Notes: generated by a model not told the origin, from the letters alone. Counted from the stretch's first letter, positions 32,757-41,468 are shown. The stretch is 64,000 nt of DNA from Candidatus Pantoea formicae (GCF_011752625.1 NZ_VWXD01000001.1:496001-560000); one strand, 5' to 3'. Numbers and translations: made by a program.

Positions 32757-33770
32757 ATGGACAATAAAATATTGATCTGGGGCGCGGGTGCCATAGGTGG
32801 CACCGTAGGGGCTTATCTTGCGCGTGCAGGCTTATCTGTGACTTTTGTTGATATAGACGCAGACCATGTCTCCCAGATTCGCGATCCGCAGCGGGGGTTA
32901 AGGATTACGGGATTGGAAGACTTTAATGTGGTCGCACCCGCATTCTTACCTGACGAACTGCAAGGGCGTTGGAAACGTATTTTTCTGGCTGTGAAGTCAC
33001 ACCACACTGCACAAGCCACCGCTCTGCTGCAGCCTTTCCTGGCAGAAGATGGCTATGTGTTGTCATTACAAAATGGCTTATGTGAATCGACAATCGCGCA
33101 AGTTGTTGGAGCCGATCGTACTTTGGGCGCGTTCGTCAACTTTTATGCCGACTGGATGGCGCCGGGCGAGATCCATTTTTCTAACCGTGGTGCCGCAGTG
33201 ATAGGGGAATTGGATGGGAGCATGACGACGCGACTGGACAAGTTGTGTCGGGATCTGCGCCATTTTGAGCCTGATGTCATCCAGACTAAAAACCTCAATA
33301 GCTGGTTATGGGGCAAGCTGGCTTATGGATCGCTATTGTTTGCACAGGCGACAGGTCAAATGGGTATCGCAGATTGTCTGGCAAGGCAGGATATCCGCCC
33401 CGTATTGACGCAACTAGCAGCAGAAATCGTGCAACTGGCTGAAGTGCTGCGAATCCCACTCAAAGGCTTTAATGGTTTTGAGCCTTCTGCCTTCCTACAG
33501 GCTGCCAGCGGCAAGGAAAGAGACAATACCTTTGCAGCGATGGTGGCGTTCAATCGTCCGAACAGTAAAACACATTCTGGTATCTGGCGGGATTTAGCCG
33601 TGCGTAAGCGTGTCACTGAAGTGGATGGTCAACTGGGAATTGTCACCAGGATGGCGGCAGAACAGGGAATGGCCTGTCTAACGGTTGAGGCACTCATCAC
33701 GATGATTCAACAAATCGAAACGGGGCAGCGTCTCCAGGCCGATCACAACCTCAATGAGTTACTGCCATGA
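32757..33770 (+). CDS. Ketopantoate reductase-like (ApbA/PanE family) dehydrogenase
   Basis: 337 residues from the ATG at 32757, preceded by GGAGG at 32744. N-terminal NADP-binding motif ILIWGAGAIGGTVGAYLARAG, LAVKSHHT, and QNGLCES with the active-site Asn region; C-terminal helical domain with the ELAAEIVQLAEVL-type helix. The family includes PanE and secondary-metabolism relatives, and reduces 2-keto acids or oxidises the 2-hydroxy acids. In this catabolic operon a role as a dehydrogenase of a branched or substituted hydroxy acid is more likely than pantothenate synthesis. Its stop overlaps the next start by 4 bases. Confidence 0.82.
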   Translation: MDNKILIWGAGAIGGTVGAYLARAGLSVTFVDIDADHVSQIRDPQRGLRITGLEDFNVVAPAFLPDELQGRWKRIFLAVKSHHTAQATALLQPFLAEDGYVLSLQNGLCESTIAQVVGADRTLGAFVNFYADWMAPGEIHFSNRGAAVIGELDGSMTTRLDKLCRDLRHFEPDVIQTKNLNSWLWGKLAYGSLLFAQATGQMGIADCLARQDIRPVLTQLAAEIVQLAEVLRIPLKGFNGFEPSAFLQAASGKERDNTFAAMVAFNRPNSKTHSGIWRDLAVRKRVTEVDGQLGIVTRMAAEQGMACLTVEALITMIQQIETGQRLQADHNLNELLP

Positions 33771-34513
33771 TGATTTCATTTAGTGGTAAACGCATCGCCA
33801 TTAGCGGTGGAGCTATTGGTTTTGGACGTGAAATGGCACAGCAATTTAAAACCCTGGGCGCCGAAGTCCATCTGTGTGATATCCGTGCAGAGTCAATGAC
33901 GGATTTAGCGCAGTCAGGGATCGCGACGTCGGTGGTGGATCTTCTCGATCGCCAGGCGACAGCCGAATGGATGGCTGGCATCTGCGCATCAGGCCCCGTG
34001 GATGTCTTAATTAATAATGCCGGGGGTGTCGCGGGTCAACAAGGTAAACCCTTGGAACAAGTCAGTGATGATGAGTGGAATCGCGTCATTGATATTAACC
34101 TCAGCGCTGCATTTGTACTGAGCCGAGCTGCTGCGCCTGCGATGAAACAGCAGGGCCGGGGACGGATAATCAACATCTGTTCGGGTGCGGCTCTGAAAGC
34201 CTCGCTGACGGGCGTGCAAGCCTATTGTGCCGCCAAGCACGCGATGCTCGGCCTCACCCGTCAGCTCGCTCATGAGTTAGGTCCAGAAGGCATCCAAGTT
34301 AATGCTATTGCTCCAGGTTTTGTTTTTACAAACGAGGCAACGCAAAAGCAATGGGATAATTTTGGCGTATTACGTCAACAGCAGGTTTTAAACGCTATTG
34401 CGCTGCGCCGCCTTGGCACGGTTCAGGATATTGCCCATGCCGCGATTTTTCTGGCGTCGGATCTGGCGTCATTTATAAACGGACAAATCATCTCAGTTGA
34501 TGGTGGGAGTTAA
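33767..34513 (+). CDS. Short-chain dehydrogenase/reductase
   Basis: 248 residues, classical SDR. The cofactor loop is slightly unusual, ISGGAIGFGREMAQQF. NNAGG, Ser in NICSGAALK, YCAAKHA and the closing INGQIISVDGGS are typical. An acidic residue after the second strand (CDIRAES) favours NAD(H). It is coupled by ATGA overlap to the PanE-like gene and followed four bases later by the deacetylase-fold gene. Two different dehydrogenases in one operon suggest two successive oxidations of an imported alcohol or hydroxy acid, but the substrate is unknown. Confidence 0.85.
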   Translation: MMISFSGKRIAISGGAIGFGREMAQQFKTLGAEVHLCDIRAESMTDLAQSGIATSVVDLLDRQATAEWMAGICASGPVDVLINNAGGVAGQQGKPLEQVSDDEWNRVIDINLSAAFVLSRAAAPAMKQQGRGRIINICSGAALKASLTGVQAYCAAKHAMLGLTRQLAHELGPEGIQVNAIAPGFVFTNEATQKQWDNFGVLRQQQVLNAIALRRLGTVQDIAHAAIFLASDLASFINGQIISVDGGS

Positions 34514-34517
34514 ACAG

Positions 34518-35402
34518 ATGCAAGATCAACAACCCTGGCAGTGGCCAGACTCTGTCTGGCAGGAAAAGGTCAACCATGTACGTGCAGGCAAGACGCTTAA
34601 ACCTAAGCAATGGCCTAACGGGGCCGAATTTGCAGTGGCACTCTCTTTCGACAGTGATCATGAATCAAACGAATTACGCGATGGTGGCCAATCTTTTGGC
34701 CGTATGAGTTGGGGGCAATTTGGTACGCGCGTGGGGATTCCACGCATAGAGACACTGTTGAATAAATATCAGGTGCCTGCCAGTTTTTATGTGCCCGCCG
34801 TGTGCGCGATACTCTACCCAGAGGAGCAGACGCGTTTATGTGCGCAAGGACATGAGATCGGTTTACACGGATGGATTCATGAGCTGAATTCCGTGCTCTC
34901 ATATGAAGATGAACGCGCACTGATGCTGAAGTCAGCTGATACGCTGGAAAAAGTATTGGGTAAGCGCCCTGTCGGGATGCGCACACCCTCGTGGGACTTC
35001 AGCCCCCACACGTTACGAATCGCTCAGGAGATGGGGTTGATCTATGACTCTTCACTGATGGCTGATGAAAATTGCTATGAGTTGATGCTGGATGGCGAGC
35101 CAACAGGCGTGGTAGAACTGCCGGTTGAATGGATAAGGGATGATGCAGTGTATTTTATGATGAACCGGTTTCAGGCTCATCGTCCTTACACGCCACCGGA
35201 AGCAGTATTTGATATTTTCCGTCGTGAATTAGAGTATGCACATCAGGAGGGCGGATTGTTCCAGCTCACCATGCACCCGCATATTATTTCAGCACGTTCA
35301 CGCATCTGGATTCTAGAAGAAATTATTAAGCTAGGAAAATCCTATAATGCGTGGTTTGCTACTCATGAGGATATTGTTCGTTGGGTAAAGGCAAATAGCT
35401 GA
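34518..35402 (+). CDS. Polysaccharide deacetylase-fold hydrolase, possible cyclic imidase or C-N hydrolase
   Basis: 294 residues from the ATG at 34518, with GGGAG eight bases upstream. NodB-fold motifs are present: metal-binding ALSFDSDHE near residue 44, HEIGLHGWIHE (two His) and RTPSWDFSP, then a late TMHPH. The HGWIHE form is that of PgdA-like enzymes and of cyclic imide hydrolases and allantoinase-like members, rather than classic chitin deacetylases. There is no signal peptide, so it acts in the cytoplasm on a small molecule. As last gene of the operon it may open an amide or imide ring of the imported compound; this is inference. Confidence 0.75.
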   Translation: MQDQQPWQWPDSVWQEKVNHVRAGKTLKPKQWPNGAEFAVALSFDSDHESNELRDGGQSFGRMSWGQFGTRVGIPRIETLLNKYQVPASFYVPAVCAILYPEEQTRLCAQGHEIGLHGWIHELNSVLSYEDERALMLKSADTLEKVLGKRPVGMRTPSWDFSPHTLRIAQEMGLIYDSSLMADENCYELMLDGEPTGVVELPVEWIRDDAVYFMMNRFQAHRPYTPPEAVFDIFRRELEYAHQEGGLFQLTMHPHIISARSRIWILEEIIKLGKSYNAWFATHEDIVRWVKANS

Positions 35403-35466
35403 AAACGCAGTCATTTGCCGTTGGAATAGTAAGCCGGAGCAAATCATGCTCTGGTTTATTTATTCA

Positions 35467-36015
35467 TTACCTGAAACTCCATTGCACCGTAATAACAAAA
35501 ACTGAAGGTATGATAATGCCTGATTCTATGCCGAAGTAAGGTGTGAAATTATATTGAAACCCATGGTAGATATAGGGTGAGAAACCAATACCTGTAGCTT
35601 TCTTAAAGTCATGATAGGAACCATGATCCCCGCAATTTTGAAACGCATCAAAGAAAAACTCACCGGTATAGCCGTATATTCCTTTAAATGTCCAGCCGTT
35701 GTCCCACTTTTCCCAGTCTCTGCGAACACCGATAGCGATACAGCGGTCATCAAAACTGTTTTTCATTGTCCCTACCAGCACACTGTATTTTGAGTCTTCT
35801 GAAAGTTTACGTTCTACAGAGAAGAAATTATTTTCAAAATTTTCAGTGTATTGGCCATGGTTCCCTGTTAAATGATAGACAAAGGACCCCGTATTAATTG
35901 AATAAAGATTAATTTCACTCGCGTGGCAGCAGAATGATAGTAAAAAAGTGAATGCTACGAAACTCCATAATAACTCGGTGTTTTTTGTGGCGTTATGTTC
36001 TGTTATACCATTCAT
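35467..36015 (-). CDS. Exported beta-rich protein of unknown function, AT-rich islet
   Basis: 182 residues. A hydrophobic segment (SFVAFTFLLSFCCHA) after a short N-terminal tail looks like a signal peptide; the ribosome site GAGGG is six bases before the ATG. The rest is rich in aromatic residues and Gly with alternating pattern (SFVYHL, YSVLVGTM, WTFKGIYGYTGEFFF, SPYIYHGFQYNFTPYFGIESG) and ends VQWSFR. An aromatic C-terminus is typical of outer-membrane barrels. I do not recognise the family. The gene and its flanks are much more AT-rich than the neighbours, suggesting transfer from another source. An 8-strand barrel or a lipid A modifier is possible, not shown. Confidence 0.6.
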   Translation of the reverse strand: MNGITEHNATKNTELLWSFVAFTFLLSFCCHASEINLYSINTGSFVYHLTGNHGQYTENFENNFFSVERKLSEDSKYSVLVGTMKNSFDDRCIAIGVRRDWEKWDNGWTFKGIYGYTGEFFFDAFQNCGDHGSYHDFKKATGIGFSPYIYHGFQYNFTPYFGIESGIIIPSVFVITVQWSFR

Positions 36016-36445
36016 ATTTCCCTCACCTTAAGAATGAGACAATGAAATTAGAGGCAACAGCGTCATTTGAAAGATTTAACTTGTTGAGATTAACGGGAAA
36101 AATTAATAACTCTTTTCATGGTGGGATTAGCACCACCCGAAAACAAGAAATTAGCTATACATATTAGCATATTTTACAAATAACGATAAAAACTCGGAGT
36201 GTCTTCAGTTATTTACTACCACAACGATGTAGGCTGATCTAATGTCTTTAACATGTTGTTTATGCGGACATTAGGTCAAGCAAATGAGCATGACAAACCT
36301 TGGTTTCAGGCATACTATGGCGCTTACGAAAAATAATGTTGGATAGAATAAGCGCAGCGATCATGGGTAATTTTGTAACGAACAATGAACTCGTTTCTTT
36401 GAATTTACATTTGTCATCCATGCAAAATCACATGGATGGCTACGT
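36016..36445. other. AT-rich intergenic region upstream of the GAF-EAL gene
   Basis: 430 bases with low GC and no convincing gene. A 41-codon frame from 36042 lacks a ribosome site. It probably holds promoters for both flanking divergent genes and ends in the hairpin described at 36415. Confidence 0.6.
36415..36438 (+). promoter_or_regulatory. Hairpin that includes the ribosome site of the GAF-EAL gene
   Basis: CATCCATG-CAAAATCA-CATGGATG, perfect 8-bp arms. The right arm contains the only Shine-Dalgarno-like sequence (GGATGG, 36434-36439) before the ATG at 36446, so folding would hide it. It could also be a DNA operator. Confidence 0.55.
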
Positions 36446-38215
36446 ATGAGCGTCGTGGAAGAGTTTGTTTCTGGGCGGGTTACGTTGCAAGCACTTCGCG
36501 CTCCGGATATCTGTCGTGATGATGTACTCAGTCGATTTACGCATCTCGTCAGCACTACGCTGGATGTACCTAGCAGCTTTATCTCCGTGCTTGACGATGA
36601 TTTTCAGTACATCAAAGCGGCCCATAATTTTGTTGTTGCTGAATCAGTTCGCGCTGACTCGATTTGCCAATACGTTTTCGAGGGCGACGCTCCGCTTGTT
36701 ATCAATGACACTCAGCAAGACAGTTGTTTTGCGACCAACCCCTTTGTCATTGGTGCACCCTTCGTGCGTTTTTACGCCGGTGTTCCGCTAACGAGTCAGG
36801 AAGGTAAGGTGCTGGGTACGCTGTGCGTTGTGGACAATCAACCGCGCGAATTTAGCGAAGAAAAACTGGCTACCTTGACATTACTCTCACAACTGGTGAT
36901 TTCGTTCCTTGAAGCCTGGCATTCGGTTGGATACACCGATCTTGTGACGGGCTTGCCCAACAGACAGCAGTTGCTGCGCGACTTGCAAACCCTTCGTGCA
37001 GTGCGCGGTAGTCAAACTCATCGTTTAGTGCTCATTGATTGCATCGATATGCCGCGAGCCTATGAACTGGCGCGCTCACTCGGAATGGGGCCTGTTGAAG
37101 GGCTGCTAAGAGATATAGCGACCTTGCTGCCACTGCGGTTACGCCCTGGAAAAAACGAATTGCTTTATACCGTCGCAACGGGTCGATTCGCGTTGCTCTC
37201 TGTTGAAAGCCATCATTTTGATGCGGAATGGGTAGCCGCCAGGATGGAGGGCGTTCGCGCTGAAATAGGCGAGGGACTGTCAGTGGACCTCACCACACAC
37301 ACGGGTGAAGCCCTATTTGTACCCAGTGAAATATCCGCTCAGGAAGTGCTGCGTCGTGCAGTCAGTGCTCTTCATGAAGCCATCTGCCGCGATGTTCCCT
37401 GCATGAGTTTCAGTGAACAAAATGATGAGCGGCGCACTGATGATTTTACGCTGATGAATGATTTAGTCACCGCTGTTCGTCATAATCATGGTCTCTATCT
37501 GGTTTATCAACCCAAGATTTGCCTCATGACCGGATTGCCGATTGGGCTTGAGGCGTTAATTCGCTGGCGGCATCCCACCAGAGGAGAGCTGTCACCCGCT
37601 CATTTCATCCCGCTTGCTGAGCAAACCTCCCTTTTGCAAGAGATCACCGAGTGGGTGATTGATAAAACCATCGAACGCTTAAAAAGGCTTCAGGGGCAAG
37701 GCATACAGCTACCTATAACGGTCAATGTCAGCGTACGCGATTTCAGTCATGGGGATTTTGCCGACAGAATTGAAGCTAAAATGACGAAAGCGCGGCTTCC
37801 AACAAGTCTATTGGGCATCGAATGTCTGGAAACTGAACGCATTCTTGAGAGTCCCGCCGCTATTCGGGGACTTGAAATGCTGAAACAGCGAGGTTTTGAT
37901 ATCTCGCTGGATGATTTTGGCACTGGTTACAGTAACTTCAGTTACTTGCGGCGGATGCCTCTGGATGTGATTAAAATCGATCGTTCTATTGTTAGTGGGG
38001 TAACTACGGATACTGCCTCGCGCATTATTACTAAAAGCATTGTCACCATGTTAAAAGAACTGGATTACGTGGTGCTGGCGGAAGGGGTGGAGAATAGTGA
38101 GACGCTGGAAGCCTTAAAAGAATTAGGTTGCGATCAGGTACAAGGCTTCTTCCATTCCCGCCCTCTACCCGAAGACGAAATCGACCGCTGGTTAAGTTGG
38201 AAAATGAAAGTCTGA
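36446..38215 (+). CDS. GAF / degenerate GGDEF / EAL cyclic-di-GMP phosphodiesterase
   Basis: 589 residues, soluble. The GAF sensor spans about 15-160. A GGDEF-like domain follows (about 162-325) whose active-site motif is replaced by VATGRF at 243-248, so it cannot make c-di-GMP. The EAL domain (about 335-585) keeps the catalytic set: E369 in EALIRWRHP, N427, E459, D489-D490 in DDFGTGYS, K510, E546 in AEGVEN and Q565. It should therefore hydrolyse c-di-GMP to pGpG under GAF control, influencing biofilm and motility. It is a single gene, ended by tandem hairpins. Confidence 0.88.
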   Translation: MSVVEEFVSGRVTLQALRAPDICRDDVLSRFTHLVSTTLDVPSSFISVLDDDFQYIKAAHNFVVAESVRADSICQYVFEGDAPLVINDTQQDSCFATNPFVIGAPFVRFYAGVPLTSQEGKVLGTLCVVDNQPREFSEEKLATLTLLSQLVISFLEAWHSVGYTDLVTGLPNRQQLLRDLQTLRAVRGSQTHRLVLIDCIDMPRAYELARSLGMGPVEGLLRDIATLLPLRLRPGKNELLYTVATGRFALLSVESHHFDAEWVAARMEGVRAEIGEGLSVDLTTHTGEALFVPSEISAQEVLRRAVSALHEAICRDVPCMSFSEQNDERRTDDFTLMNDLVTAVRHNHGLYLVYQPKICLMTGLPIGLEALIRWRHPTRGELSPAHFIPLAEQTSLLQEITEWVIDKTIERLKRLQGQGIQLPITVNVSVRDFSHGDFADRIEAKMTKARLPTSLLGIECLETERILESPAAIRGLEMLKQRGFDISLDDFGTGYSNFSYLRRMPLDVIKIDRSIVSGVTTDTASRIITKSIVTMLKELDYVVLAEGVENSETLEALKELGCDQVQGFFHSRPLPEDEIDRWLSWKMKV

Positions 38216-38244
38216 TATTTTAAAAAAACTGCCAATTTTCAGAA

Positions 38245-38298
38245 CGTCCAGAGAAAGCCTTCTCTGGACGATGTCAGTTTCTTTGCCTTGGCAAAGAA
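38245..38298. terminator. Two tandem hairpins between converging genes
   Basis: CGTCCAGAGAA-AGCC-TTCTCTGGACG (38245-38270, perfect 11-bp stem) and TTCTTTGCC-TT-GGCAAAGAA (38279-38298, perfect arms). They fill the 95-base gap between the EAL gene and the converging blc gene; probably one terminator per direction. Confidence 0.7.
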
Positions 38299-38310
38299 GT
38301 TGAAGGGTAA

Positions 38311-38838
38311 TTAGTCCTGATTGACCCAAATTAGCTTATCAACCGCGAAACCCAGTCGTTTAGCCGTTGTAAGATACTGTTGTTTCACGTTGTCGGGGAT
38401 TTTAGGTTGGCGCGATAAAATCCATAAATAATCGCGATTTGGGCCGCTGACCAGTGCGTACTGATAATCTTCATCTAGAGCGATAACGTTATAGCCACCA
38501 TAGAAGGGGCCAAAGAAGGAGACTTTCAGCGCGGCGATATCAGGTTTCCCGGTAAAATACGCTTTGCCATCACTCTCGTTCCACTGTTTTTTCACTGGAT
38601 CATAACCGCGATTTAGCACGTTAATGCCGCCATCATTGCGTTTCGCGTAGGTGGCAGTCACGTGATCTTTACCGCGCTCAAAGCGGTGATCGAGACGTGC
38701 AATCTCGTACCATTTTCCCAGATAACGATTCACATCGAATGGGGAGATCGGCGTGACACCTTTTGGCGGCGTTGGCGATTTACAGGCTACCAGCGTCAAA
38801 GATAACGCGGTAATTGCGGCGAGAGGCCATAACTTCAT
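38311..38838 (-). CDS. blc: Outer-membrane lipoprotein lipocalin
   Basis: 175 residues with a lipoprotein signal ending at the lipobox LVAC (Cys at about 19). The lipocalin motifs are present: NRYLGKWYEIARLDHRFERG near the N-terminus, YNVIALDEDYQYALVSGP in the middle, and LWILSRQP. This matches E. coli Blc, a starvation- and envelope-stress-induced outer-membrane lipoprotein that binds lysophospholipids or fatty acids. I chose the ATG at 38838 (GGAG five bases upstream) over the GTG one codon earlier. Confidence 0.94.
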   Translation of the reverse strand: MKLWPLAAITALSLTLVACKSPTPPKGVTPISPFDVNRYLGKWYEIARLDHRFERGKDHVTATYAKRNDGGINVLNRGYDPVKKQWNESDGKAYFTGKPDIAALKVSFFGPFYGGYNVIALDEDYQYALVSGPNRDYLWILSRQPKIPDNVKQQYLTTAKRLGFAVDKLIWVNQD

Positions 38839-38938
38839 CACTGCTCCTTAATCAAACTGAATCCGTTGATCATGAAAATATCAGTGTGATTATAGGCAAC
38901 ATTTTCACAGGCGGTTTTAAACCGCCTGATCAAAACGT

Positions 38939-39622
38939 TTATTTTTTGTCTTTATCTTCATCAGCAGGAATAAGCGGCTCGTCGACCGCAATGGATGTAT
39001 CTGACTTCAACAGTTGGATATCCAAAATCACATAGGTCATGGTGGTGATAAACAGTGAAATCACGCTGCCAATAACGCCGCTGGTGGTAAAGGTGAAATA
39101 GTTATACATCACCACCCAAGTGACACAGATAAACAGTGCCAGCGCGACATTAATCGCTGATTGAGAGTAGTTTGTTGTGCGCGCACCCATTTCGTTGATC
39201 TGAAGATAGAGCGTTGAGCCAGTATATTTTTCCAGAATAGAAATACTTTGATCCCAACTGCGTAAACGTCGCGCGCTGCTGCGGGTGAAAAACAGGAATA
39301 GCAGCGAAACAAAAAGACCAGAAAAAGCAATCAACACCGGCACGGCTTCTAGCGCGTAAACCAAGCTTTTGTGGCTGGGTGCCTGCGTGGTGAGATCCAG
39401 CGTCAATGACGCGCCTATGGCAGCATAGAGGAAAATAAACAGCACTAAGAACAGTGCATTGCGTCTCCAGTCGAGACCCGCTTCATGATTTTTCTGCTGG
39501 CGAGCCACCTGCAGTGCTTGCTGTAAACGCAAATCCGTCGAGGCGGTATCAACCTGTTCAATCTCTTCACCCAGCAAACGATGAATAAACGGCTGATCGG
39601 AGGAATCAATAATGATGCGCAT
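38939..39622 (-). CDS. Inner-membrane protein with four membrane segments, unknown family
   Basis: 227 residues. A soluble N-terminal part of about 55 residues precedes two close segments (FLVLFIFLYAAIGASL, VPVLIAFSGLFVSLLFLFF), a cytosolic basic stretch (TRSSARRLRSWDQSISILEKY), then two more segments (NVALALFICVTWVVMYNYF, VIGSVISLFITTMTYVILDI) and an acidic tail ending EDKDKK. I do not recognise a family. It is on the same strand as blc with a 100-base gap, so the two might share a transcript, but no functional link is evident. Confidence 0.72.
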   Translation of the reverse strand: MRIIIDSSDQPFIHRLLGEEIEQVDTASTDLRLQQALQVARQQKNHEAGLDWRRNALFLVLFIFLYAAIGASLTLDLTTQAPSHKSLVYALEAVPVLIAFSGLFVSLLFLFFTRSSARRLRSWDQSISILEKYTGSTLYLQINEMGARTTNYSQSAINVALALFICVTWVVMYNYFTFTTSGVIGSVISLFITTMTYVILDIQLLKSDTSIAVDEPLIPADEDKDKK

Positions 39623-39800
39623 AACTATCCTGATGGGGTAACTATCGTGGGCGACAGTGTAACGTAAATCAGGATGGAAACAGGAATCTGCGAGACAGAC
39701 CGCATTTTAATCTCGTCATTGGCTCATCTTTTGGGTGTTATTCATACACTTTACTCTGCGGTCAACGTTGGCCGCGTGACGCACGACGGAGGACAACGCT

Positions 39801-40154
39801 ATGTCGTATGTTGACGGTTTTGTGGTCGCGGTCCCAGAGATCAGCAAGGAAGAATACCGCGCCATGGCAGCGAAAGCCGCGCCGCTTTTCAAAGAGTTTG
39901 GCGCGACTCGCATTGTAGAGTGTTGGGCGGATGATGTTCCCGAGGGCACACTGACTGATTTCTACATGGCGGTCAAAGCGGAAGAGGGTGAAACAGTGGT
40001 GTTCAGTTGGATTGAATATCCCTCAAGAGAAGTTCGCGATGCGGCAAATCAAAAAATGATGTCCGATCCGCGTATGAAAGAGATGGGCGAAAACATGCCT
40101 TTTGATGGCAAAAGAATGATTTACGGCGGTTTCTCGATACTACTCGAAGAGTAA
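39801..40154 (+). CDS. DUF1428 (YbaA-like) protein
   Basis: 117 residues with the conserved start YVDGFVVAVP and the WADDVPEG and MPFDGKRMIYGGF segments of DUF1428. These are small cytosolic proteins with a dimeric alpha-beta barrel fold, common in Proteobacteria and of unknown function (E. coli YbaA). The ribosome site (GGAGG, about 10 bases upstream) is clear. It is a single gene between converging or divergent neighbours. Confidence 0.87.
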   Translation: MSYVDGFVVAVPEISKEEYRAMAAKAAPLFKEFGATRIVECWADDVPEGTLTDFYMAVKAEEGETVVFSWIEYPSREVRDAANQKMMSDPRMKEMGENMPFDGKRMIYGGFSILLEE

Positions 40155-40159
40155 GTCTG

Positions 40160-40179
40160 GAAGGGCGCGCTGGCGCCCT
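40160..40179. terminator. Stem-loop between the YbaA-like and VOC genes
   Basis: AAGGGCGC-GCTG-GCGCCCTT, perfect 8-bp arms in the 33-base gap between converging genes. Confidence 0.7.
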
Positions 40180-40187
40180 TAACAATG

Positions 40188-40583
40188 TTATACCTGAGGC
40201 CACTGTTGACACTGAAGTACCGTGCGATAGCCATCATAATCCTGGAAGGTTTGCCCTTGCTGCTGCCAATAGGGATTAAACGAATCCACCGGTTTGAATC
40301 CAGCCTGAATCATCTGCTGGCAAGTCAGTTGCCACATGTCGCGATCGGGTAGATACAACACCAACAAATCTTCGGGGGTCGGGCTGGGCCCTACCGGATG
40401 TGAAGTACATTGCGTGAACTCAAGATGCCACGGCACGCCCGCTTTACCCAGCATCACACCATTAAAACCTTGATGATCTTCGAAGGCCCCGACAACCTCC
40501 AGCCCTAATCCAAGGCGATAAAGTTCTCGACTCCGCTTCAAGTCCGAAACGGGGCGCGCCACGCGAAGGGTAAGTGCTGTCAT
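40188..40583 (-). CDS. VOC-superfamily (glyoxalase/bleomycin resistance fold) protein
   Basis: 131 residues with the paired beta-alpha-beta-beta-beta plan of VOC proteins (TLRVARPVSDLKRSRELYRLGLGLEVV; WHLEFTQC; QTFQDYDGYRTVLQCQQW). Likely metal ligands include His53 in WHLEF, with other ligand positions partly replaced, so it may be a binding protein rather than a full enzyme. The start has AAGGAG nearby. No neighbouring gene indicates a substrate. Confidence 0.8.
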   Translation of the reverse strand: MTALTLRVARPVSDLKRSRELYRLGLGLEVVGAFEDHQGFNGVMLGKAGVPWHLEFTQCTSHPVGPSPTPEDLLVLYLPDRDMWQLTCQQMIQAGFKPVDSFNPYWQQQGQTFQDYDGYRTVLQCQQWPQV

Positions 40584-40826
40584 AAATAAACTCCTTGGCT
40601 GTTAAATGTATTTCCTGTTGCTTTGACTCTAGCTGACCCAAACGCGTGATGGTGCAATACGTGCTAATGCTAGAAAGCGCCATAGAGAGTGTGAGTTGTA
40701 TCATTCATGCCGGTGGAATGATGTGCTGGGCGAGATTTACGTCGAATTTTGTGTTACTTATTGAAAACGAGTTGATGACTTAAGTTTTCATGCTGTCAGC
40801 GCATCTCATATCGACAAGGAGTTAAT

Positions 40827-41468
40827 ATGCTGGATATTATTCATTTCCCTCTTTTCCTCGCATCTGTATTTCTCTTATGCATCACACCGGGTCCGGACCT
40901 CGCTTATGTCGTAGGCCAAAGCGTGGCCAATGGCCGTCGCAGCGGGGTGATATCAGCAACGGGTGTGGCGCTTGGCAGTTGTACCCATGCGTTAGCTAGT
41001 GCAATAGGCTTAACGGCATTAATTACCGCCTCGCCGATGTTATTTACAGTGATTAAATATATCGGTGCTGCATATCTTATTTATTTGGGCAGTAAGATGG
41101 TGTGGGAAACCTTTGTCGTTAAATCTCAGTGTAATGAGGAGCAAATTGCGGCTCCGCGCACCAATACGCGTAATCTCTTAATACGAGGTTTTATTACCTC
41201 TATCACTAATCCCAAAGTATTATTGTTTTTCATTTCTTTCTTCCCACAATTCGTGGTGGTAGATGGTAACTATCATGCGAGTTCCTTCCTGTTGTTGGGA
41301 CTGACATACGCGGTGATCGGGTTGATCACTGATGTGACATTTGCCCTGCTGGCGGGTGGTGCTGCGAGTGCGGTATCGCGCAATATTACGCTGCAAAAGC
41401 TGTTAGATCGTATCGTCGGTATGACATTCATTGGCCTGGGGATTCGCCTGGCCCTGACCCGACGTTAA
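40827..41468 (+). CDS. LysE/RhtB-family amino-acid exporter
   Basis: 213 residues, six hydrophobic segments, with the family start PLFLASVFLLCITPGPDLAYVVGQS and GAAYLIYLGSKM, ITNPKVLLFFISFFPQFV. RhtB-type carriers export homoserine, threonine, leucine or similar amino acids across the inner membrane. AAGGAG lies seven bases before the ATG. The next gene, encoding a LacI-like ligand-binding protein, follows on the same strand after 119 bases; whether it regulates the exporter is unknown. Confidence 0.88.
   Translation: MLDIIHFPLFLASVFLLCITPGPDLAYVVGQSVANGRRSGVISATGVALGSCTHALASAIGLTALITASPMLFTVIKYIGAAYLIYLGSKMVWETFVVKSQCNEEQIAAPRTNTRNLLIRGFITSITNPKVLLFFISFFPQFVVVDGNYHASSFLLLGLTYAVIGLITDVTFALLAGGAASAVSRNITLQKLLDRIVGMTFIGLGIRLALTRR

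Noticed and set aside
36042..36167. 41-codon frame MKLEATASF... in the AT-rich gap
   Set aside because: No Shine-Dalgarno, no recognisable features, and it lies where the promoters of the two divergent genes are expected.
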